Origin: Mycobacterium alsense
GTDB taxonomy: Bacteria; Actinomycetota; Actinomycetes; Mycobacteriales; Mycobacteriaceae
NCBI RefSeq assembly: GCF_002086635.1
Contig: NZ_MVHD01000013.1
Span: 1 to 64,000, forward strand
Reading direction: 5' to 3'
Length of the DNA stretch: 64,000 bases
The position numbers and the translations under genes are program-made. Each line of letters starts with the position of its first letter. Positions within the stretch are counted from its first letter, which is position 1. Below the pieces are notes generated by a model. It did not search any database and was not told the DNA's origin. It was given only the letters and a program-made list of their open reading frames with translations. Of this stretch, positions 44,790 through 53,471 are shown piece by piece.

Positions 44790-45349
44790 CCGGTCAGGTC
44801 CGAGCGCCCCGTGCCCTCCGCGCCGGCCAGCAGCGCGTCGCGGGCGCGGGCGACGCGGGAGCGGATGGTGCCCACCGGGCAGCCGCACACGGCGGCGGCG
44901 TCGGCGTACGGCAGGCCGAGCAGCTGGGTGAGCAGCAACGCTTCCCGCTGCTCGGTGGTCAGGTCGGCGATCATCGTGGTCACCTCGACCAGGTCTTCGA
45001 ATCCGCGAGCGTTGCGGTCGCCGCGCAGGAAGTGGTCGGGATCGGCGCCGGCCGCGGCGCGCGGCCGGGATTGGGCGTGGCGGATGTGATCGGCCACGAC
45101 GCGGCGGGCGATGGCCAGCAGCCACGTCCGCGCGCTGGATCGCCCGGAGAACCGCTCGATCGCGCCGATCGCGCGCAGGAAGGTTTCCTGCGTCAGGTCG
45201 TCGGCGGTGCCGGCGTCGGACAGGTAGGTGACGAAGCGCCACACGTCCTGCTGGGTGGCTTTGATGAACGCCTCCAGCGCTCGCGCGTTGCCGCGTGCGG
45301 CGGCCAAGGCCAGCTCGGTAACGGCCTCGTCGTCGCTTGACGCGGTCAT
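44786..45349 (-). CDS. sigC: ECF RNA polymerase sigma factor SigC
   Basis: 187 residues from ATG 45349 ([20 protein letters not shown]), matching Mtb SigC (Rv2069, 185 aa). Region 2 is [32 protein letters not shown] with [17 protein letters not shown], and region 4 is [40 protein letters not shown]. It directs RNA polymerase to a small regulon and affects virulence in Mtb. The linker has [16 protein letters not shown] in place of the Mtb sequence. The frame is open upstream without a stop through the zinc-finger gene. The stop overlaps that of cobK. Confidence 0.96.
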   Translation of the reverse strand: MTASSDDEAVTELALAAARGNARALEAFIKATQQDVWRFVTYLSDAGTADDLTQETFLRAIGAIERFSGRSSARTWLLAIARRVVADHIRHAQSRPRAAAGADPDHFLRGDRNARGFEDLVEVTTMIADLTTEQREALLLTQLLGLPYADAAAVCGCPVGTIRSRVARARDALLAGAEGTGRSDLTG

Positions 45350-46138
45350 GGCCAACCACCTTAGTTGCGTGGGCAGGGGAAGTCTACGACGGGTCGTCGT
45401 AGACGGGGTCGAGCCGTTGATCGGCCAGAGATGCCGGTGCCGCCGACCGCTCGACGGCTCCGGCGGCCGGCCGCGGTGGTCGGTGTCGGCGTCCGACGCG
45501 CGCCGCGCGCCGGTGGCCCCGAGCCGCTCGCGCGCCACCAACAGCGCGAAAACCAGGCCCAACAGCAGCGGCATGTGGCTCGCGACGCGCGCCGCGGTCA
45601 CCTCGCCGGCGAAGGCGTCGACGACCACGTAGCCCAGCAGCGCGACGCAATACACGCCGGTGATCGCCGCCACGCCGATCGCGGTGACGGGCCACACGCC
45701 CGCGGCGACCATGGCCAGGCCCAGCGCCAGCAACCACGCCGTCGATTCGTGCATCAAATGCGCACCCGACATCGCGCCGTGCATGTGGTCCGACACCATC
45801 CCGAAATCCATGCCGCTGACCTGGGCCGCCGCGATGGCCACCTGGAACACGCCGACGGCGATCAGCCCCCAACGCCGGTAGCGGGCCCGCAACCAACGCA
45901 TCGACCGCTGGTAGGCCGGGGCCTGCTGGTCGAGCCTCGCCATGATCTTTTCGACCAGGTCCGGTCCTTCGCCCGGCTCGATCGACGCCAGCCGCCGGGT
46001 CTGCACCGCCGCGCCGATCAGCCAGGTGCGGCACCGCCGGCAGGACTCCAGATGGGCGTCGACCTGTTGCGCGAGCACTTCCGGACGCTCGCCGTCCAGT
46101 CGCGCAGAAAGCGCCTCACGCGCAACGTCACACCGCAT
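45350..46138 (-). CDS. Zinc-finger (zf-HC2/DUF2275-like) membrane protein, putative anti-sigma factor; no stop before sigC
   Basis: From ATG 46138 (or 46156) the frame reads [20 protein letters not shown], then AHLESCRRC, the HxxxCxxC zinc-binding motif of anti-sigma factors, then about five hydrophobic helices ([19 protein letters not shown] to [20 protein letters not shown]). His/Met-rich [17 protein letters not shown] lies between helices and could bind metal. After [13 protein letters not shown], where I would expect the C-terminus, the frame runs on to LRWLA and directly into the SigC ATG at 45349; no stop occurs until 44786. So this gene either yields a fused anti-sigma-SigC polypeptide or has lost its stop. 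Another frame gives a stop soon after (DPVYDDPS). It diverges from the PPE gene. Confidence 0.75.
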
Positions 46139-46289
46139 CCCTGCATCGTTGCGCATGCTCGGTCGGCGCGCAAAGAAGTCAAAAGACAAAAGGCGGGAAC
46201 CAAACCGTTCGACAAACCGACCACTGGAGGCAAGCAGCCGCGACAGCCACCGAAGAGGTATTTGTGCCCCTAAGCGAAGGCCGCCGACG

Positions 46290-47846
46290 ATGACCGCCCC
46301 GATGTGGATCGCCATGCCTCCCGAGGTGCACTCCACGTTGCTCAGCAGCGGTCCGGGGCCCGGGCCGCTGCTCGCCGCCGCCGAGGCGTGGTCGTCGATG
46401 TCCGCCGAATACTCCGCCGCCGCGGACGAACTCACCGTGCTGCTGGGCGCGGCACAGGCGTCCTGGGACGGTCCGACGGCGGCACGCTACGTGGCCGCCC
46501 ACGCGCCGTACCTGAGCTGGCTGTCGGAGGGCGCCACCAAGAGCGCGGCCGCCGCCTCGCTGCACCAGACGGCGGCCGCGGCGTACACCACCGCGCTGGC
46601 CGCCATGCCCACGCTGGCCGAACTCGCCGCAAACCACGCCGTACACGCGGCGCTGGTGGCGACCAACTTCTTCGGCATCAACACCATCCCCATCGCCGTG
46701 AACGAAGCCGACTACGCGCGCATGTGGGTGCAGGCCGCCGAGACGATGACCACCTACCAGGTCGTCACCGGCGCGACGCTGGCGGCGGTCCCACCGACCG
46801 CGCCGGCGCCGCAGATCGTCGCCCCGGGGGGAGAGGCGTCCGGCGCCGCCGCGGCCACCCATTCCGATGCGGTGGCGCCGGCCGCGACCAAGTCCTGGCA
46901 GGACCAGCTCACGTACTACCTGCAGCAATACACCCAAAACTTTGCGTGGCCGGTGTCCAAGGACCTCAACCCCGCCGGCTGGCCCATCCCGGCGGTGCCG
47001 TTCGTCAACTCGATCAGTGGCCCCCTGATGCAGATCCCGGGAATGACCCCGGCCCTCGCCACCGCGATCGGCTGGGCCGTCTTCCACACGGCGATGATCT
47101 TCTGGCCGTTCGGGCAGCAGGCGATTCAACTCGCCGTTTCGCTCGCGCCGGCCCTGCTCGCGCTTCCGGTCGCCGGAGCCGCCGGGGCGGCGGCGGGCGG
47201 TGCGGCCGCGGCCGGCATCGCGGTCCCGGTCTCGGTGGCGACGCCCCTGGCGAGCGGCGTGGCGGCCCCGGCCCCCGCACCGGCGGGCATGCCGGCTCCC
47301 GCGGCCGCGGGCAGCACCCCCGTGAGCGCGAGCAGCGGCCCCGCCATACCGAGCGCTGCCGCGCCGAGTCCGGCCCCGGCGATCGGCGGGGGAACCGCCG
47401 GGGCCGGGCCCGGAGCGGGCTTCGGCCCGACCGTGACGGACGGGATCGGCGCGAGCCTGTCCGACGTCCTGTATGCCGTCGGCCTGTCGGGGCTGTCGGC
47501 GCGCGGCAGCGCCGGCGGTCGCGCCCATCGCCGCTCCCAGGAACCCGCGCCCGACGACGCCGACGTCCCCGCGCCCACGGAGGCATCGGCCGGCCGGCGG
47601 CGCGACCAGCGCCGGCTCCGGGCGACGGCGCAGGACCGCGCCCACCGCTACGAATACATGGACCTGGAACCCGAGCTCATCGGGCCGTCGGACGCCGGTG
47701 CCGAGCCGTTCGGATTCGCCGGGGCCGCAGTGAAATCCGGCGCCGGACGGGCGGCGGGTTTGGCGACTCTGTCCGGCGCCGGGTGGAGCGGCGGGCCGGC
47801 GCTGCCGATGCTGCCGGGCACGTGGGACGGCGACGGGACCGACTGA
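46290..47846 (+). CDS. PPE family protein, PPE-PPW subfamily
   Basis: 518 residues starting at ATG 46290 with [20 protein letters not shown]. The N-terminal PPE domain (about 1-180) has the WDG motif at residues 59-61 and ends with AAETMTTYQ; then come an amphipathic/hydrophobic middle ([20 protein letters not shown]) and a Pro/Ala-rich stretch. The C-terminus has [20 protein letters not shown] and PMLPGTW, fitting the PxxPxxW signature of the PPW subfamily. Export would need an ESX system and normally a PE partner; none is adjacent. From memory, Mtb PPE2 (same subfamily) is also linked to cobalamin genes, which makes its position inside this cob cluster notable. Confidence 0.92.
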   Translation: MTAPMWIAMPPEVHSTLLSSGPGPGPLLAAAEAWSSMSAEYSAAADELTVLLGAAQASWDGPTAARYVAAHAPYLSWLSEGATKSAAAASLHQTAAAAYTTALAAMPTLAELAANHAVHAALVATNFFGINTIPIAVNEADYARMWVQAAETMTTYQVVTGATLAAVPPTAPAPQIVAPGGEASGAAAATHSDAVAPAATKSWQDQLTYYLQQYTQNFAWPVSKDLNPAGWPIPAVPFVNSISGPLMQIPGMTPALATAIGWAVFHTAMIFWPFGQQAIQLAVSLAPALLALPVAGAAGAAAGGAAAAGIAVPVSVATPLASGVAAPAPAPAGMPAPAAAGSTPVSASSGPAIPSAAAPSPAPAIGGGTAGAGPGAGFGPTVTDGIGASLSDVLYAVGLSGLSARGSAGGRAHRRSQEPAPDDADVPAPTEASAGRRRDQRRLRATAQDRAHRYEYMDLEPELIGPSDAGAEPFGFAGAAVKSGAGRAAGLATLSGAGWSGGPALPMLPGTWDGDGTD

Positions 47847-47885
47847 TACCCGGTTTGCCGCCGCGCCACCGGGGTATGCGCCGGC

Positions 47886-48506
47886 ATGACCTCAACACCG
47901 CGACAGCGCGCCCTCGCCCTGGTGTGCACGCTGAAGAAGGGCCCCGCTCCGTCGAGCAGTGAGCTGATGGCCGACCGGGTGCTCGAGCAGCTTCGCGAGG
48001 CCGGCGCCGAGGGCGAGAAGGTCCGCTGCGTCGACCTGAACCTGCTGCCCGGCACCGAGGCGGACATGGGCCCCGGCGACGAGTGGCCGGGGTTGCTCGA
48101 AAAGATCAGGGCCGCAGACATTCTCGTGGTTTCCACGCCGACCTGGGTGGGTCATATGTCCAGCGTCGCCCAGCGCGTCCTGGAGCGACTGGACGCCGAG
48201 CTCTCCGAGAAGGACGAGGCCGGGCGACCCAAAACGCTCGGCAAGGTGGCGCTGGCCGCGGTCGTGGGCAACGAGGACGGCGCGCACAAGATCGTCGCCG
48301 ACCTATTCCAGGCGCTCAACGACGTCGGATTCTCGATCCCGGCGCAGGGCTGCACGTACTGGAACGGCGAGGCGATGCAGGGCGGGGATTTCAAGGACCT
48401 CGACGAGGTGCCCCAAGTCATCGCGACCACCACCGCGTCAGCGGCCCGCAACGCGGTGCACCTGGCCGGCGTGCTGCGGCAACACCCCTATCCGCCCTAC
48501 GAGTAG
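47886..48506 (+). CDS. Flavodoxin-fold NAD(P)H-dependent oxidoreductase
   Basis: A 206-residue protein with the flavodoxin-like pattern: RALALVCTLKKGPAPSSSELMADRVL (FMN phosphate loop), the middle AADILVVSTPTWVGHMSSVAQRVLERLD, and KVALAAVVGNEDGAHKIVADL, as in FMN reductase/WrbA-like proteins. The C-terminal part GCTYWNGEAMQGGDFKDL and AARNAVHLAGVL is shared by mycobacterial members. It likely reduces FMN or a quinone; the substrate is unknown. It begins 39 bp after the PPE gene on the same strand and converges with cobIJ across 4 bp. Confidence 0.85.
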   Translation: MTSTPRQRALALVCTLKKGPAPSSSELMADRVLEQLREAGAEGEKVRCVDLNLLPGTEADMGPGDEWPGLLEKIRAADILVVSTPTWVGHMSSVAQRVLERLDAELSEKDEAGRPKTLGKVALAAVVGNEDGAHKIVADLFQALNDVGFSIPAQGCTYWNGEAMQGGDFKDLDEVPQVIATTTASAARNAVHLAGVLRQHPYPPYE

Positions 48507-48510
48507 GCGG

Positions 48511-49986
48511 TTAGGCGGGGTAGCGACGGGGCGTGAACACCCGGTCGCCGAAATCGTCTGTGTGCCATTGGGTCTGCGAGGATCCGACGATCAGCAGGCA
48601 GCGCATGTCGACGTCGGCGGGGTCGAGGTCGGCCAACCGCACCACGCGGACCTCCTCGTCGTCTCCGGACACGTTGCGGCCGATCACCACCGGCGTGCCC
48701 GGCTCGCGATGGGCCAGCAGCACGTCACGCATCGCGCCCACCTGCCAGGTCCGCGCCCTGGACGCCGGGTTGTAGATGGCCAGCACAAGATCCGCGGCGG
48801 CCGCGGCGGCCAGCCGCGCGGAAATCACGTCCCAGGGTTTGAGCCGGTCGGACAGCGAGATCACCGCGTAGTCGTGACCCAACGGGGCGCCGACCCGGCT
48901 GGCGACCGCCTGCGCGGCCGTCATCGCCGGAATCACCCGGATCCGCACTCCCGGCCACTGTTTGGCCTCCTCCAGAACGGCCGTCGCCATCGCGAACACG
49001 CCCGGGTCGCCCGACGACACCACGGCGACGGACTTCCCCTGCTCCGCCAGCGCGCACGCCAGCCGCGCCCGCGCGGGTTCGTCGGTGTTGTCGCTGGGGT
49101 GGCGCCGCTGCCCGTCGCGGACCGGGACGCGATCCAGGTAGCCCGCGTAGCCGACCAGGTCGGTCGCGGCGGCCAGCTCGCGTCGACTCTGCGGCGTCAT
49201 CCAGTCGTTGCCGCCGGGTCCCAGGCCCACCACGGCGACGGTGCCGGCCGTCGATCCGCGCCGCCGGCCGCCGGGCAGCATGGCCAGGGAGAAGTACGGC
49301 ACGCCGGTGCCGTCGACGTCGGCGGCGGGCAGTATCCGCTGCCCGGAGGTGCTGGCCCGCTCGACGTAGAACGTGTCGTCGAGCTGACCCGTCGCCGAAA
49401 GCGCTTCCCGCACATTGTGATAGGAGCGGCCCAGCTTGAGCACGACGGCGGCGTCGGCGTCGGCGAGCCGTCGCGTGAGCTCGGCGACGGGCAGCGTGCC
49501 CGGCAGCACCGACAGCACCTCGTCGCCGGCCACCAGCGGTGTCGCGATGGCCGCCGAGGCGGCGCTCACCGACGTCACGCCCGGCACGATGACGGCGTTG
49601 AACCGCTCGGTCAGCCGGGTGTGCAGGTGCATGTACGAGCTGTAGAAAAGCGGGTCGCCCTCGGCGAGCAGCGCGACGTCGCGACCGGCGTCGAGGTGCG
49701 CGGCGATGCGCCGCGTGGCCTCGGCGTAGAAGTCCTCGATCGCGCCGGCGTAGCCGCCGGGGTGCTCGGTCGTCTCGGTGGTCACCGGATAGACGAGGTG
49801 CTCCTCGATCTGTCCGGGTCGCAGGTATGGTTCGGCGATCCCGCGGGCGATGCTGCGGCCATGACGCGCGCTGTGATAGGCCACCACGTCGGCCTCGCCG
49901 ATCACCCGGGCGGCCTTGACCGTCACCAACTCCGGGTCGCCGGGCCCCAGCCCGACGCCCCAGAGTGTGCCGCGTCGGGCGCTCAT
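48511..49986 (-). CDS. cobIJ: Fused precorrin-2 C20- and precorrin-3B C17-methyltransferase CobIJ
   Basis: 491 residues from ATG 49986 (Mtb Rv2066, 508 aa). Two tetrapyrrole methylases are joined: the CobI half (about 1-235) has [37 protein letters not shown] and [17 protein letters not shown]; the CobJ half (about 240-491) has [49 protein letters not shown] and the CobJ-type [16 protein letters not shown]. It catalyses the C20 and C17 methylations. A longer frame to 50391 is antisense to cobH logic and was rejected. It overlaps cobH by 4 bp. Confidence 0.96.
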   Translation of the reverse strand: MSARRGTLWGVGLGPGDPELVTVKAARVIGEADVVAYHSARHGRSIARGIAEPYLRPGQIEEHLVYPVTTETTEHPGGYAGAIEDFYAEATRRIAAHLDAGRDVALLAEGDPLFYSSYMHLHTRLTERFNAVIVPGVTSVSAASAAIATPLVAGDEVLSVLPGTLPVAELTRRLADADAAVVLKLGRSYHNVREALSATGQLDDTFYVERASTSGQRILPAADVDGTGVPYFSLAMLPGGRRRGSTAGTVAVVGLGPGGNDWMTPQSRRELAAATDLVGYAGYLDRVPVRDGQRRHPSDNTDEPARARLACALAEQGKSVAVVSSGDPGVFAMATAVLEEAKQWPGVRIRVIPAMTAAQAVASRVGAPLGHDYAVISLSDRLKPWDVISARLAAAAAADLVLAIYNPASRARTWQVGAMRDVLLAHREPGTPVVIGRNVSGDDEEVRVVRLADLDPADVDMRCLLIVGSSQTQWHTDDFGDRVFTPRRYPA

Positions 49987-50609
49987 TCGGCGTCGTTCGC
50001 GATCGCGTTGACGGCCGCCGCGGCCATCGCGCTGCCGCCGCGTCGGCCCCGCACCACCAGGTAGGACATCCCGCGCGGACGCTCGACGAGTTCCTGCTTG
50101 GACTGCGCGGACCCGACGAATCCGACCGGGCCGCCCAGCACCGCCGCCGGCGGGGCGGCCCCCTCGTCGATCAGCTCCAGCAGCCGGAACAGCGCGGTGG
50201 GGGCGTTGCCGATCGCGAGGACCGCGCCGGCCAGCCGGTCGGCCCACAGCTCGACTCCGGCTGCCGAACGGGTGGTCTGCCGGCGTGCGGCCAGCTCGGC
50301 CGCGCGCCGATCGGCCACCAGCGACACCACGCGGTTGTCGGCCGGGAGCCGCGCGGTGGTGATCCCGGCGGCCACCATCGACGAATCGCACAGCACCGGG
50401 GCGCCGGCGCGCAGGGCGTCGCGGGCGCGGGCGACGACGTCGTCGGTGTAGGCGACGTGCTCGGCGACGTCGACCTGCCCGCAGGTGTGGATCAGCCGGA
50501 CCACGACCCTAGCGACGTCGTCCGGGAAACGCGTCAGGTCGGCCTCGGCGCGGATCGCCGCGAACGACCGGCGATAGATCTCGGCCGCGTCGCGGATGTA
50601 GTCGAGCAC
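49983..50609 (-). CDS. cobH: Precorrin-8X methylmutase CobH
   Basis: 208 residues, GTG start at 50609 (Mtb Rv2065, 208 aa). Typical stretches are [35 protein letters not shown] with the active-site His, [29 protein letters not shown] and [16 protein letters not shown]. It moves a methyl group from C11 to C12 to form hydrogenobyrinate. It lies between cobG (9 bp upstream) and cobIJ (4-bp overlap) in one operon. Confidence 0.97.
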   Translation of the reverse strand: MLDYIRDAAEIYRRSFAAIRAEADLTRFPDDVARVVVRLIHTCGQVDVAEHVAYTDDVVARARDALRAGAPVLCDSSMVAAGITTARLPADNRVVSLVADRRAAELAARRQTTRSAAGVELWADRLAGAVLAIGNAPTALFRLLELIDEGAAPPAAVLGGPVGFVGSAQSKQELVERPRGMSYLVVRGRRGGSAMAAAAVNAIANDAE

Positions 50610-50618
50610 TCGCTCACC

Positions 50619-51728
50619 CTAGCCACGGGCCTCCCGCAGCAGCCGGTATCCCTGCCCGTTGGCGACCAGCACCTCGCCCGTCGGCGGGCTGCCGCAGGCG
50701 CGTTCGCAGCCGACGAAGTGGCGGTGCACCGCCGCATCGGCGTCGAGGGACGCGGCCGCGTCCGCCCGCACGTCGGCGGCCGAGTACGCGCACCCGGGGC
50801 TGCCGGTGCAGGCGCTGACGCCCAGCCAGGGAGAGTTCTCGTCGAACACCAGGCCCAGCGGCGCCAGGACGCGCAACGCGGCGTCCGCCACCTCCTCGCT
50901 GAGGTCGCACACCAGCACCGAGCGCCACGGCGTGATCACCAGCGGCGCGTCGATGACCGCCAGATAGTCCGCGACCCGCGCGGGCAGCACGCCCAGCGGC
51001 ACCGCGGCGCCCAGCGCGACCCGGCCGTCGTCCTGGCAGATCCATCCCACCGGCGCCCTGGTCACCGGCGGGAAGGCCGCGTCGCCGAGGGTCACACCGG
51101 GTAGCAACTCCTCGGTGTCGGCCAATTCGCTGACACGCCAAGCCTTTCCGCGCACCTCGACGAAACGCAACGCCAACGCGACCAACGACCGTGCCACGTC
51201 GCCGGCGGCCAGCCGTAGACCGGTGTCCCGCCCCGCCAAGAGCAGCGCGACACCGTCCTCGACCGCGTGCGCGCCGAGGTCGGCGCCCAGCCCGGACACG
51301 TCGGCGCGCCCGTCGTCGAGGCCGAACCAGAACCGGCCCCCCAGCTCGGCGAGCCGGGGTTCGGCGCAGATGGCCGCGTCCAGCTCGCCCCCCCCCGCCC
51401 GCACGTCGGTGCGCCCGCCGACCCGGCCGGACAGGGGCGACGCGACGATGTTGCGGACCCGCTCATGCGTCGGGGACGGCACCAGCCCGGCTCGGGTGAT
51501 GGCCTCGGCGACGGCCGCCACGTCGGTGATCCCGCGCAGCTGCAGGTTGCCGCGCGCGGTCAGCTCGAGCGTCGCCGAGCCGAACTGTTTGGAGACGCAG
51601 GCCAGCGTCGACAGCTGGGCGGGCGTGATGATGCCGCCCGGCAGCCGGACCCGTGCGAGGGCGCCGTCGGCGGCCTGGTGCACCTGCAGCGCACCCGGGC
51701 AGACGTCCGTGTCGCGGAATCGGGCCAT
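50619..51728 (-). CDS. cobG: Precorrin-3B synthase CobG
   Basis: 369 residues (Mtb Rv2064, 363 aa). A sulfite/nitrite-reductase-like Fe4S4 enzyme that uses O2 to prepare precorrin-3A for ring contraction, the mark of the aerobic cobalamin route. The duplicated ferredoxin-like half-domain begins PGALQVHQAADGALARVRLPGG, the substrate region is TLELTARGNLQLRGI, and the cluster ligands are SACTGSPGCAYS with Cys-x5-Cys and GCERACGSPP with Cys-x3-Cys. It heads the cobG-cobH-cobIJ operon and diverges from the alpha/beta-hydrolase gene with 79 bp between starts. Confidence 0.95.
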   Translation of the reverse strand: MARFRDTDVCPGALQVHQAADGALARVRLPGGIITPAQLSTLACVSKQFGSATLELTARGNLQLRGITDVAAVAEAITRAGLVPSPTHERVRNIVASPLSGRVGGRTDVRAGGGELDAAICAEPRLAELGGRFWFGLDDGRADVSGLGADLGAHAVEDGVALLLAGRDTGLRLAAGDVARSLVALALRFVEVRGKAWRVSELADTEELLPGVTLGDAAFPPVTRAPVGWICQDDGRVALGAAVPLGVLPARVADYLAVIDAPLVITPWRSVLVCDLSEEVADAALRVLAPLGLVFDENSPWLGVSACTGSPGCAYSAADVRADAAASLDADAAVHRHFVGCERACGSPPTGEVLVANGQGYRLLREARG

Positions 51729-51807
51729 CTATTCACGGTACGACTCGGCGGCTCCCGAGGGCGGCGATTCGGGGTTGGATCCGGGTCACGGTGGGCACCC
51801 TCGTCCG

Positions 51808-52482
51808 GTGGAAGCGGTGGAATACGCAACGGGCCGTTGGGCCGACGTCTTTGGCGAATCGACGCAACCCACGGTGCTGCTGTGGCACGGCATGCAGCCC
51901 GACGCGCGCGCGGCCGTGCGCCCCCTCGCCGGCATGCTCGCCGGTCACGGCGCGGCGGTGGTGGCACCGGATTGGAACTCCCATTCCGGCGACGGTGGGC
52001 GCGCGGACCTGCTGGCCTCGCTCGATTTCGCCCGCAACTTCGCCGCCGACCCCGACGGGATGGTGCTCGTCGGCTGGTCCCTGGGGGGGAGCGCCGCGGC
52101 GGCCCTGACCCTCGATGCGGCGCGCTTCGGCGTCGCGCCGGCGCACACGGTGTGCCTCGCGGGCGCGTTCATGGTCCCCGATCCGATCTCCGGCCGAACA
52201 CCGGCCGACGCGTTGCGCCCCGATCGCGTCGGGGCGCCGTTCACGCTGCTGCACGGCCTCGCGGACGACGCCGTGCCGGTTGCGGCCAGCAGGGACTTCG
52301 CCGCGGGTCTCGAGCGGGTTGGGTGGCCGGTGGAACTGGTCGAGCTGGCGGCCGATCACGGGTCGATCGCCGGCGCCGACTACGACCCGGTCGCGGATCG
52401 CTACGAGCCGGCGACGGGCGGGCGGGCGCTGGAGGTGGCCGCGGAGGTCGCCGCGCGCATCGCGGCCCTGATCGATCGATGA
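51808..52482 (+). CDS. Alpha/beta hydrolase (dienelactone-hydrolase-like)
   Basis: 224 residues from GTG 51808; the second GTG three codons later is equally possible. LLWHGMQPDARAAVRPLAGML gives the oxyanion strand-loop, VLVGWSLGGSAAA is the GxSxG nucleophile elbow, LLHGLADDAVPVAASRDF supplies the acid and ELAADHGSIAGADYD the His. It should hydrolyse an ester or lactone of unknown identity. In Mtb the cobG-cobN interval holds mazEF7 instead. It lies between the cob genes but is not a known cobalamin enzyme. Confidence 0.85.
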   Translation: MEAVEYATGRWADVFGESTQPTVLLWHGMQPDARAAVRPLAGMLAGHGAAVVAPDWNSHSGDGGRADLLASLDFARNFAADPDGMVLVGWSLGGSAAAALTLDAARFGVAPAHTVCLAGAFMVPDPISGRTPADALRPDRVGAPFTLLHGLADDAVPVAASRDFAAGLERVGWPVELVELAADHGSIAGADYDPVADRYEPATGGRALEVAAEVAARIAALIDR

Positions 52483-52542
52483 CGCCCACGCGATCGCGGG
52501 CCTGCGCGGCCTAACGACTTTGGCGTTGAACTATCTACGAGT

Positions 52543-53385
52543 TCACGACGTCCCCGTGCGTCGCGCATAGGCCTGGCGCTTCTCGCGTTCCAGGTCGCTG
52601 GTGAATACCCGCCCGGTGCCCAAGGCGCGCCCGAGCGCCTCGGCCACGGTTTGGGGCAGCAGGCGCTGCGCCCACAGGGTGGCGCCGAGCGAACGCGGGA
52701 TGGCCACTCGTGGTTGGGGTTTGGCGATCACCCCGACGACCGCCCGGGCGACATCTTCTGGCTCGGCGTTCTTGAAGCCCTTGGCGTGTCCGACGCCGGC
52801 AACCATATCTGTGTTCGTCAGCGTCGGCATGATCACCGAGAAGTTCACCCCGCTGCCACGATTCTCCATGCGCACCGCGTCGGTGTACCCGAGGACGGCG
52901 TGCTTTGTGGCGCAATAGGTTGCGATGCCCTCGGTGGGTAGCACGCTGCCCAGCGAGCCGATATTGATGACGTGACCGCGGCGGCGGGGCAGCATTCGTT
53001 GCGCCGCCAATTTGGTGCCCAGGATGACCCCGTGCACATTGACATCGAACAGGCGCCGGGTGATGTCGTCGGGCTCGTCGATGGCGCGGCCCACCGCGAT
53101 CACGCCGGCGTTGTTGACCAGGATGTCCAGCGGGCCCAACTCGTTCTCCACCGCGTCGAGGAACTCGGTGAACGATCCGCGGTCGGTGACGTCCAGGCGG
53201 CGAAAGACCGCCACGCCCAGCCGCTCACCCGCTTGCCCGGCGGTGGCTTCGTCGATGTCCCCGATGGCCACCTTGGCGCCCGCGGCGTGCAGCGCGGTCG
53301 CGATGGCCAGGCCGATCCCGCGGGCGCCGCCGGTGACGGCGACGACTTTTCCGGCGACATTTCGGGCGAGGGGCTCAGACTTCAT
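52543..53385 (-). CDS. Short-chain dehydrogenase/reductase
   Basis: 280 residues from the ATG at 53385; an upstream ATG at 53448 would add 21 poorly conserved residues. The classical SDR elements are present: VVAVTGGARGIGLAIATAL, VAIGDIDEA (an Asp favouring NAD), LVNNAGVIAVGRAI, INIGSLGS with the catalytic Ser and YCATKHAVLGY with YxxxK. The C-terminal region RVAIPRSLGATLWAQRLLPQ is typical of a mycobacterial SDR group of unknown substrate. It diverges from the molybdopterin-enzyme gene, 86 bp apart. Confidence 0.9.
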   Translation of the reverse strand: MKSEPLARNVAGKVVAVTGGARGIGLAIATALHAAGAKVAIGDIDEATAGQAGERLGVAVFRRLDVTDRGSFTEFLDAVENELGPLDILVNNAGVIAVGRAIDEPDDITRRLFDVNVHGVILGTKLAAQRMLPRRRGHVINIGSLGSVLPTEGIATYCATKHAVLGYTDAVRMENRGSGVNFSVIMPTLTNTDMVAGVGHAKGFKNAEPEDVARAVVGVIAKPQPRVAIPRSLGATLWAQRLLPQTVAEALGRALGTGRVFTSDLEREKRQAYARRTGTS

Positions 53386-53471
53386 CGCTACACGGTACGG
53401 CCTGCCGGCAGCCGTGGAAACCCCTCCCGCGCCGGACGTCACCGGCACTGCGCCGCAAAGCTTTTGCGACG

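Noticed and set aside
46157..46289. Possible cobalamin riboswitch upstream of the PPE gene (GACCACTGGAGG resembles a B12 box)
   Set aside because: The remaining conserved core elements (GGTG-type and CGCxACTGT segments in order) could not be found in the 133-bp AT-rich gap; only a weak box-like match remains. A covariance-model scan for the cobalamin riboswitch family would decide.
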